Assembly (NCBI GenBank): GCA_009731375.1
Contig: BJOX01000289.1
Coordinates: 466,997 to 504,317 of the forward strand
Length of the DNA: 37,321 bases
Direction: 5' to 3'
Origin: Paulinella micropora
Taxonomy: Eukaryota > Cercozoa > Imbricatea > Euglyphida
The notes under the pieces were generated by a model. It searched no databases. It was not told the origin of the DNA and saw only the letters and a list, made by a program, of their open reading frames with translations. A program made the position numbers and the translations under genes. This document shows positions 10,996 to 19,430 of the stretch, in pieces. Within the stretch, counting starts at the first letter, position 1; each line of letters opens with the position of its first letter.

Positions 10996-11036
<41 letters not shown>
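10795..11036. repeat. (CT)n / (TTTC)n polypyrimidine tract
   Basis: CT dinucleotide runs with TTTC and TTCC variants. The SLSLSL frame and its RERERE antisense are compositional. Confidence 0.95.
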
Positions 11037-11548
<512 letters not shown>

Positions 11549-11600
11549 CATTTACTTTTAAAAAAAAACAGACATGCATACAGATATACATACACATACA

Positions 11601-12090
11601 ACAGTTGAACTATAACATAATTTATCAAAACAATAATATTCAAACTATTACATACATACATACATAAATGCATACATACATACATACATACATACATACA
11701 TACATGCATGCATGCACACACTACATACATCATGATATCACATACATACATACGTGCATACATACATACATGTGTGTCAATAAAATGTGCGAACATACAT
11801 ACGTACATACATCCATGCATACATACATACATACATACATACATGCATACATACATACATTTACACAAACAACAGTTGAACTATGACATGGAAACAATAA
11901 AATTAAAACTAGTACATGCATACATACATACATACATGCATGCATGCATACAGTACATACATCATGACATGACATTCATACATACATACATACATACATA
12001 CATGCATGCATACATACATACATGCATGCATGCATGTCAATAAAACGTACGCCCGTACATACACACATACATACATACATACATACATAC
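11601..12090. repeat. Satellite units 1 and 2, (CATA)n-rich, 220-270 bp
   Basis: Each unit starts with ACAGTTGAACTAT (11601 and 11872). It continues with an AACAATA-rich stretch, CATA runs with GCATGCATGCA, a TACATCATGA motif and a GTCAATAAAA motif. A third unit starts at 32212, beyond the retrotransposon cluster. Unit 2 is much closer to unit 3 than to unit 1. The cluster begins within the CATA run that ends unit 2. Confidence 0.88.
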
Positions 12091-12338
12091 TGTAGGCATC
12101 ACCCCCCGGATAGCCGGTAAAAAGTACACTTTTTTTGGTGTCAGGTGCACCTAGTTTCTTCCCATTATTTCAATATCGTTTCGCCGGATGTGACCTAATG
12201 CCATTTTAACCTTGGTCTGTTGCCGCTTCTTTTGTGCGGTTTCACTGAGCTAATATAACTAGACATCATTCTCCTTTGGGGATTTGCGTTTGGTTGTATT
12301 ACCGACTTTTCAACGAGCTATCTTCGGGGATTTTAACA
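12091..12338 (+). repeat. 5' LTR of element 1
   Basis: It starts TGTAGGCATCACC, matching the starts at 15832 and 25971. The end is placed at TTTTAACA, where a TG...CA boundary is followed by the primer-site-like sequence of element 2. It differs from the element 2 LTR at roughly ten places in the first 170 bp. The 3' boundary is inferred because no complete second copy exists. Confidence 0.65.
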
Positions 12339-12953
12339 TTTGATTCACCAGCACACTGCTGATAGTTTCTTTTCTGGCGTGTCTTTTGACAGCAGAAGGA
12401 AAATTTGGGCTGACCTATCTCCATTCAGTAGGCAGACTCAAACAACAAATACTCCAACACATCCCCACACAAGCTCTTTTGCAAAACAATACGTCTAGGC
12501 GTTTGTGAGTAGGTGTCCCAGTACCTCTCCACAACCTTTATCCCTGTTCTCCCTTGAGGCAGATACCAGACATCTTTTCTGTTCTCCTGTTCTCCCTTGA
12601 GGCAGAGACAGAGTAAGTCAACAGACGTACGAACAAACACTCACAGTGACAAACAAACTTGAAGTACACGAGCCTAGTACTCTCCCTCTCAAGTCTGTGC
12701 ACTTAGTTGCCTCTCAAGTCACACACATCAGAGTATTTTTGCAAATCTCTGACTGTTTTTTGAAAGTAGGTCTGAACACCTATCCGACGACAAGTCGACT
12801 TCTCAAGGAGTGCTTCTCAAGCTTCTTTGACACTATCTGTACGTAGGTCCTAGTACCTCATAACAGATACAACAACAAAAAGAGCAAAAGAGAAGAGCAG
12901 TGAAGAAGGAGATCAAATTTTCAGAGAAAGTCGTACAGACTACTTCTTTCTCA

Positions 12954-13005
<52 letters not shown>

Positions 13006-13144
13006 CACACACATAAGACATAGAGGTGAGACACTCTCTCTCTATACTATCTTTTCATCTTTTCTCTCTATTCGTTCCCCAGAGACGAACAGAGCAAATA
13101 CGGGGTAGAATCAGCTCTGTCCCACTCATATTCCCCCAGCGACC
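12339..13144 (+). other. Leader of element 1
   Basis: This non-coding leader between LTR and gag is collinear with 16079-16844. It contains a run of about 37 A at 12955-12991 followed by (CA)n to about 13013. Element 2 has only about 17 A and no CA run at the same place. Confidence 0.75.
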
Positions 13145-15699
13145 ATGTCTGAAGAATGGACTGAGGATGACGGAGGGGCGAGTGCTCAAACCCCAGAAGA
13201 TGTAAATACGCTCGTTGGCCCTCTAGGGGACGAAACTGATTTGGCAGGGCCTTCCTTTGACACAGGAGGAGCAGACAATCAAATAGACCAGGTCCAAGAT
13301 GAGGTAGCGAAGATGACGGAGGAGGAGAAGGAGAAGAAGGAGGAGGAAGATCAGTGGGTTGCCGAATACGCCAAACTAACTAAGAAGGAGTTTGAGAAGA
13401 AAATAGGGGAGCAGCAGGCCGGTAAATGGCTATATATTCCCCCAGAGATTCGATGGGGAGATCCCTTGAGAAAGGATGATATCTGTTACCCCATCCCGAG
13501 TCAAGCTCTGCCTCTTGCAGCATTCCTCAGAGACGACTGTGCACAGTTACAAGTGCAACATGTCTCATATGGGGACCAAATTTCTTTACTGGAGCTACTC
13601 AACCTCATTTGGGGAATGTTTGAGTGTGCTATACTCTATGAGTACCAGTCTGCGAAAAGTATGCTGCCATGGAGGACCAGAGCACTGGTCAGGTTGCTTG
13701 ATCCTTGTCAAGACATCGAAGGAATAAAGAAGGGAGAAAGAGATTTTAAAGGCAAGAACCTGCGAGGGCAGCTTAATGTCATGGATGTGCCTTTGAAACT
13801 TATGGATGCCAAGTTAATTGACTTTGGCAAACTCCAACAAACCAAATTTGGCAGGGACACCCAGTCCTGCAGGAAATAGAAGGGGAAGTCGGAGGGGTGA
13901 CGAAGCTGAAAAAGCTGCATGCTTCCTTTCAAAAGGACGATGCATGGAAGAGGTGGGCTCAGACGAAGGATCATACGATCTTGGAGCCGAAGCAGACACT
14001 CCCTGCTACTAACAAAGCAACAGAGAAGGAGATGGCGGAGAAAACTCTGCTTCTTCGGAAGGCAGCCGAGCTCATGTCATTCTTTCATCATGCTCAAGAC
14101 CTGCACATCAGGGATATAGCAACAGAAAAAGAAAGGAAGGAGTTGGAGGCACAAATTGCATTGGCTAGGGCGACGGCAACAAGGCAGGCACTTTCCTCTG
14201 GAACTTTTCTGTCTCCCCCTAGTTTCGCCTCGCCAACCCATGCAGCCCCTCCCGCCTCTACGACTGGCTCAGCGCCTACCACTGTCATTGTCAACAATAA
14301 CGACAAGAAGGACAGACAGGCTATCATGCAGGCCTTCCAAAAATATACCAAGTCCGATCCAACTGCTCTTACGCTGTATGCAGAGACAGCGAGTCAGAAG
14401 GATACGGATGCTGGCCTTCGTGACAAGCTCCGAAGGATAGATGCTTGTATGAAGCAGCATCCAACTGACGAAACACAAGAGTATGAGACGTTGTCCACCT
14501 TGTTGGACCCATCAATCCTTACACAAGGGTTTGATGTAGCGGCATACAAAACGTTGCGAGCGGGAGTGGTGTCGGCTAGAAAGACCACCACAGACCTGCA
14601 ATGCACGGTGCCAGTTGCCGTCCTCTTGCAATATTTTAAAACTCATGGGTATCAGCACCTGTGCACTGGTACTTTGATTGGGTTCGAAATTTTTCAAGAG
14701 GTGAACACAGGGTTAGGCGATAGCACGAGGTTGGCGGCGATCCTCACGGAGGTCAGCGCCAAGTACGGGCTCTTTTATAGCCGGAAGTCCATCATTCNNN
14801 NNNNNNNTGCTCTTTTATAGCAGGAAGTCCATCAATCTGTATTTCTTGAGCGCTTTGTGCGCCAGACACCCGAGCAAGCTCGCACGGCTCATACAATCAT
14901 GTCAGTCCTTCAAGGCGGTGAAGAAGGGGGACTTTTTGGAAACCAATATATACGAGAAGACTGTTGCGGCTACTCAGCCGGACGACCTGTTCAAGGAGGT
15001 GCTCGACGCGTGTTCCGAATTGGACACTGCCACTGAGTCACTCTCCAGTACCACGACACAGGGGGTTGTAGGTGCCCAAGCAGCACATGCAACTCGGGTG
15101 GCAGGTCTGAAGAGAGGGAGAGATGAGAAGGTACCTTGTTACCGCTATTTCTCATACATGACGTGCAAGAAGGAGCAAGAGCTTGGCTTAGGCAACTGCC
15201 CATACAGCCATGACTCTGATGATGTGAGGATGCGAAATACCTTCTTGCGAGAGCTCAAAGGCAGCAGAAGGGGCACATACTTCATGTACAAGAAGGAGTT
15301 GGGGGAGAGAAAGGGAGTGCAAATATGGTCGACGATGCGGAGTTCCGCGGGGCCATCATTTCCTTCCTTGAGAAGATGCAGAAGAAGGAGGCAAAAGAAC
15401 AACAACAGGGCCGACCAATGGCGCCGACAAGAGGTGGAGGAATGAGAGGATCGTCTCGAGGGTCCCGAGGGACGCAAAGAGGAGGAGGAAGGGGAGGTCG
15501 AGGCCACACGGGCTATCGTCCAAGTGGAGGCTGGACCCCAACGAGGACCCCAACGCGCCCTCCCAGAGGAAGCGGATACTGGAATAGCTCTAGCTCCAGT
15601 TCCAGCTCCAACTATCCCCAGCAGGCATATGCCGCTGCGAGTCGGGACCAACAAGACGCTGACACCGACCCAGGTGAGCGTATTGAAGTCTTAGAATGA
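13145..15699 (+). pseudogene. gag: Broken gag of element 1
   Basis: It is collinear with the intact gag of element 2 and starts at ATG 13145. The first frame stops at 13879 after a 4-nt loss near 13860, and the frame resumes at about 13897. A 10-N gap at 14798-14807 interrupts the middle. A further 1-nt loss near 15310 shifts the frame again, and the last segment runs to TGA at 15697-15699. The CCCH finger (CYRYFSYMTC, then GNCPYSH) and the RGG-rich tail are still readable. The copy cannot make a full Gag without frameshifting. The shift near 15310 and that near 13860 are seen directly, but a consensus error next to the gap cannot be excluded. Confidence 0.88.
14798..14807. other. Assembly gap (10 N) with overlapping contig ends
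   Basis: About 29 bases before the gap (GCTCTTTTATAGC...) recur immediately after it with two differences. The true gap is probably negative, meaning the contigs overlap. Confidence 0.95.
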
Positions 15700-15702
15700 C
15701 GG
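15697..15702 (+). promoter_or_regulatory. Gag-Pol readthrough stop (TGA-CGG), element 1
   Basis: TGA at 15697-15699 is followed by CGG and then 20 sense codons in total before the pol ATG at 15760, all in one frame. The linker is 5 codons shorter than in element 2, so the length change kept the frame. Confidence 0.65.
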
Positions 15703-15831
15703 GAGGAGAAGAGGGAGAAGGGGATAAAAACTGTTCTTTTTAATCCGACAGTCACGGTTATGCCTGCTGTTGTTGAACAGAATACGATCAGTCCCGTACC
15801 TCCTAGACGTGAAGTTGAAGGCACACAGCCT

Positions 15832-16078
15832 TGTAGGCATCACCCCCCGGATAGCCGGTAAAAAGTACCCTTTTTCTGGTGTCAGGTGCACCTAGTTTTT
15901 TCCCATTATTTTCAATATCGTTTGGCCGGATTTGACCTAATGCCATTTTAACCTTGGTCTGTTGCCGTTTTCTTTTCGGCTTCACTGAGCTAATATAACG
16001 AGACATCATTCTCTTTTGGGGATTTGTGTCTGGTTGTATTACCGACTTTTTATTGAGCTATCTTCGGGGATTGTAACA
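15832..16078 (+). repeat. 5' LTR of element 2
   Basis: It begins TGTAGGCATCACC, directly after host bases identical to element 1 pol. It is proposed to end at GTAACA, giving about 247 bp with TG...CA termini. The first 170 bp match 25971-26140 at all but one position. The end point is inferred from the terminal CA and the adjacent primer-site-like sequence. Confidence 0.75.
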
Positions 16079-16079
16079 T

Positions 16080-16094
16080 TGGAGTCACCAGCAC
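16080..16094 (+). promoter_or_regulatory. Candidate primer-binding site
   Basis: TGGAGTCACCAGCAC lies one base after the proposed LTR end. It starts with TGG, as expected for pairing to a tRNA 3' CCA. I cannot assign the tRNA. In element 1 the same place reads TTTGATTCACCAGCAC, a degraded version. Confidence 0.35.
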
Positions 16095-16844
16095 AAGGCT
16101 GATTTCTTTTCTGGCTTGTTTTTGGAACAGCAGAAAGAAAAATTGGACAGACCTATCTCTTCTGAGTAGGTGTTCCAAAAAACAAATACTCCAGCACATC
16201 CCCACACAGCTCTTTTTGCAAAACTAGACGTCTAGGCGTTTGTGAGTAGGTGTCTCAGTACCCTCTCCACAGCCTGTATCTGTGTCCTCACAAGGAGGCC
16301 AGACACCAGACCTCGTAGCTGTTCTTTTGTTCTCTCTTGAGACAGAGACAGAGTAGGTCAACAGACGTACAAACAAACACTCACAGATACAAACAAACTT
16401 GAAGGACACGAGCGTAGTACTCTACCTTTCAAGTCTGTGCACTTTGTTGCCTCTCAAACCACACACATCAGAGTATTTTTGCAAATCTCTGACTGTCTTT
16501 CGACAATAGGTCTGAACAAGTGTCAGACGACAAGTCGACTTCTCAAGGAGTGCTTCTCTAGCCTCTTTGACATTATCTGTACATAGGTCCTCGTACCTCA
16601 TAACAGATACAACAACAAAAAGAGAAAAAGAAAAGAGGAGTGGAGAAGGAGATCAAATTTTCAGAGAAAGTCGTACAGATTACTTCTTTCTCACAAAAAA
16701 AAAAAAAAAAACATAAGACATAGAGGTGAGACGCTCTCTCTCTATACTGTCTTTTCGTTTTTTCTCTCTATTCGTTCCTCATAGACGAACAGAGCAATTA
16801 CGGGGTAGAAACAACTCTGTCTCATCCGTATTCCTTCAGCGTCC
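16095..16844 (+). other. Leader of element 2
   Basis: This is a 0.75-kb untranslated leader collinear with that of element 1. It contains a run of about 17 A at 16695-16711 and a CTCTCTCTC stretch. I see no conserved open frame. Confidence 0.7.
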
Positions 16845-19355
16845 ATGTCTACTAGGTCTGAAGACTGGCAGGAAGGAGGGGGGGAGAGTGAGCGAACCCC
16901 AGGAAACGAAGAGGAGTTCGTTGACCCTCATGCAGAAGGAGGAGATCTGGCACCTTCCTTTGACACAGGAGGAGCAGAGAATCAATTTTTTACTGCGCCT
17001 TCCTTTGACACAGGAGGAGCAGAGGAAGTCGAGGAGGAGGAGAAGGGAGGAGAGGAAGCGAGGTTTGTGGCCGAATATGGCAAACTAAGTAAGAAGGAGT
17101 TTGAGGAGAAGAAAGGGAAGGATGAGGCCTATAAATGGCTATACATTCCCCAAGAAATGCGATGGGGACAACCCTTGAAGAAGGAGGACATCTGTTACCC
17201 TCTCCCAAGGCAAGCTCTGCCTCTGGCAGAATTCCTCAGAGACGACGGTGCACAGTTACAGGTGCAACATGTCTCATTTGGGGACAATATGTCTTTACTG
17301 GAGCTACTCGACCTCTCATGGACAGTGTTTGAGTGTGCTATACTCTTTGAGTACCAGACTGGAAAGACTGTGCTGCCATGGAACACAAGAGCACTGGCTA
17401 GGTTGCTCGATCCTGGTCAGGACATTGATTCAATAAAGAGAGTGGAAAAGGAGTTTAAGTTCAGGAATCCAAAAGGACAGATCAATGTCATGGATGTGTC
17501 TCTGAAACTTATGGAGGCCAAGTTAGTGGACCTGGGTAAACTCCAACACACCCAGTTTGGCAGGGACCTTCACCCGGCCCTGAGGGAAATAGAAGGCGAA
17601 GCTGGAGGGGTGACGAGGATGAAGAAGCTGCATGCGGCCTTGGTGAAGGATGACGCATGGAAGAGGTGGGTCTTCACGAAGGATCATACGATCTTGGAGG
17701 GGACGGCCGCACCACCCCCCACCAATAAAGCGGGAGAGAAGGAGTTGGCGGAGAAGGCCTTGTTCCTTCGGAAGGCAGCTGAGATCCTGTCTTTTTTTCA
17801 TCATGCCCAAGAGCTGTATATCAAAGAGCTAGCGGCTGAGAAAGAAAAGAAGGAGATGGAGGCAAAGATTGCATTAGCCAAGGCGGCGGGAACAAAGGGA
17901 CCGAAATATTCCTCTGGATCTTATATGGCTCCCTCGGGCCGCTCCGCCCCGTCAGCCCACACAGCCCCTTCGGCCCCTGCGACTAGCTCAGCGCCTACCA
18001 CTGTCATTGTCAACAGTAATGACAAAAAGGACAGACAGGCTATCATACAGGCCTTCCAAAAATATACAAAGTCCGATGCCACTGCTCTGACGCTGTATGC
18101 AGAGACAGCGAGTCAGAAGGACACGGATGCGAACCTTCGAGACAAGCTCAGAAGAATTGATGCTTGTATGAAGCAGCATCCAACGGACGAAACACAGGAG
18201 TATGAGGCGTTGTACACCTTGTTGGACCCATCAATCATCACACAAGGGTTTGATGTTGGGGAGTACAAGGCGATGAGAGCGGTAGAGGTGGCGGCTAGGA
18301 GAGCAGCCTCAGACCTGCAATGCACGGTGCCAGTTGCCGTCCTCTTGCAATACTTTAAAACTCATGGGTATCAGCACCTGTGCACTGGTACTTTGATTGG
18401 GTTTGAGATTTTTCAAGAGGTGAACGAAGGGCTGGGCATTGGCACGAGGTTGGCAGCGATCCTCACTGAGGTCAGCGCCAAGTACGGGCTCTTTTATAGC
18501 CGGAAGTCTATCATTTTGTACTTCCTGAGTGCTTTGTGTACACGACACCCGAGCAAGCTCGCAAGGATCATACAGTCCTGTCCGACCTTCACGGCGGTGA
18601 AGACGGCGGATTTTTTAGAAACGAATATATACGAGAGGACTGTAGCGGCTACTCCGCCGGGCGACCTGTTCAAGGAGGTGCTCGACGCGTGTTCCGAATT
18701 GGACACGGCCACCGAGTCATTCTCCAGTGCCGCGACACAGGGGGTTGGAGGTGCTCAAGCAGCACATGCAACTCGAACGGCAGGTCTCAAGAGGGGGAGA
18801 GATGAGCCGACGCCGTGCTACCGCTATTTTTCATACATGGCGTGTAAGCATGAGGCACAGAAAGGAGTAGGCAATTGCCTCTTCAGCCACGACTCTCTTG
18901 ATGATAGGCAGCGAAATCTTTTCCTTAGAGAGCTCGAAGGCATGAAAAAGACCATGTACGCCATGTACAAGAAGGAGTTGGAGGAGGGGAGGTGGAATGC
19001 GAATATGGTCTCGGATGCGGAGTTCCGGGAGGCCATCATTTACTTCCTTGACAGAATGAAGAGAAGGGAGAAGAGAGAGACATCGGGCCGATCAAAGGCG
19101 CCGACTAGAGGAGGAGGAGAGACAAGAGGATCGTCACGAGGGTCCCAAGGGACACCAAGAGGGGCGGCACCACGAGGACGAGGCTTTCGTGGAAGGGGAG
19201 GACGGACCCCAGCGCGCCCTCCCAGAGGACACGGATACTGGAATTATAGCACCAGTTCCAGCTCCAACTACCCCCAGCAAGCTTATACCGCTACGGAGGG
19301 GGGACGTCAAGACGAAGACACCGGCTCAGGTGAGCGTGTTGTCGTCGTAGACTGA
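16845..19355 (+). CDS. gag: Gag capsid/nucleocapsid polyprotein of element 2
   Basis: This 836-residue structural protein would assemble the cytoplasmic particle and package element RNA. The ATG at 16845 is the first in frame and aligns with ATG 13145 of element 1. Residues 1-85 are acidic and contain a tandem PSFDTGGAE motif that element 1 has only once. The middle is helix-rich, with a charged coiled-coil-like stretch and an Ala/Pro/Ser linker near 365-385. A CCCH-type finger lies at C658, C667, C678 and H682 (spacing 8, 10, 3), where most Gypsy Gags have a CCHC knuckle. The tail is rich in RGG and RG and should bind RNA. The ORF ends at TGA 19353, and the same frame continues open into pol. 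Capsid assignment rests on position and on the linked pol, because I recognise no capsid signature by eye. Confidence 0.9.
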   Translation: MSTRSEDWQEGGGESERTPGNEEEFVDPHAEGGDLAPSFDTGGAENQFFTAPSFDTGGAEEVEEEEKGGEEARFVAEYGKLSKKEFEEKKGKDEAYKWLYIPQEMRWGQPLKKEDICYPLPRQALPLAEFLRDDGAQLQVQHVSFGDNMSLLELLDLSWTVFECAILFEYQTGKTVLPWNTRALARLLDPGQDIDSIKRVEKEFKFRNPKGQINVMDVSLKLMEAKLVDLGKLQHTQFGRDLHPALREIEGEAGGVTRMKKLHAALVKDDAWKRWVFTKDHTILEGTAAPPPTNKAGEKELAEKALFLRKAAEILSFFHHAQELYIKELAAEKEKKEMEAKIALAKAAGTKGPKYSSGSYMAPSGRSAPSAHTAPSAPATSSAPTTVIVNSNDKKDRQAIIQAFQKYTKSDATALTLYAETASQKDTDANLRDKLRRIDACMKQHPTDETQEYEALYTLLDPSIITQGFDVGEYKAMRAVEVAARRAASDLQCTVPVAVLLQYFKTHGYQHLCTGTLIGFEIFQEVNEGLGIGTRLAAILTEVSAKYGLFYSRKSIILYFLSALCTRHPSKLARIIQSCPTFTAVKTADFLETNIYERTVAATPPGDLFKEVLDACSELDTATESFSSAATQGVGGAQAAHATRTAGLKRGRDEPTPCYRYFSYMACKHEAQKGVGNCLFSHDSLDDRQRNLFLRELEGMKKTMYAMYKKELEEGRWNANMVSDAEFREAIIYFLDRMKRREKRETSGRSKAPTRGGGETRGSSRGSQGTPRGAAPRGRGFRGRGGRTPARPPRGHGYWNYSTSSSSNYPQQAYTATEGGRQDEDTGSGERVVVVD

Positions 19356-19358
19356 CGG
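19353..19358 (+). promoter_or_regulatory. Gag-Pol readthrough stop (TGA-CGG), element 2
   Basis: TGA 19353-19355 is followed by CGG and 24 further sense codons, leading without another stop into the pol ATG at 19431. The downstream 40 nt are almost pure purine. UGA followed by CGG is a recognised leaky context in RNA viruses that use readthrough. The same six bases stand at the same place in element 1. Confidence 0.7.
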
Positions 19359-19430
19359 GAGGAGAAGAGAGAGGAAAAGAAGAGAGAGAAGGAGATAAAA
19401 ACTGTTCTTTTTAATCCGACAGTCACAGTT

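Larger units (their letters stand above)
12091..15831 (+). mobile_element. Element 1, 5' part: older Ty3/Gypsy retrotransposon
   Basis: This part comprises LTR, leader, a broken gag, the in-frame TGA-CGG and the first bases of pol. It is cut at 15831, where element 2 begins. Its pol start (15754-15831) is identical over 78 bases to 26151-26228 but differs at about 10 positions from the same segment of element 2. The continuation of this copy is therefore the pol at 26151-32210. Confidence 0.85.

Noticed and set aside
15877-15886. TGGTGTCAGG as the primer-binding site
   Set aside because: It resembles a tRNA-Leu 3' complement, but it lies only 45 bp after the LTR start and is also present in the 3' LTR copy at 25971. 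It is therefore inside the LTR.
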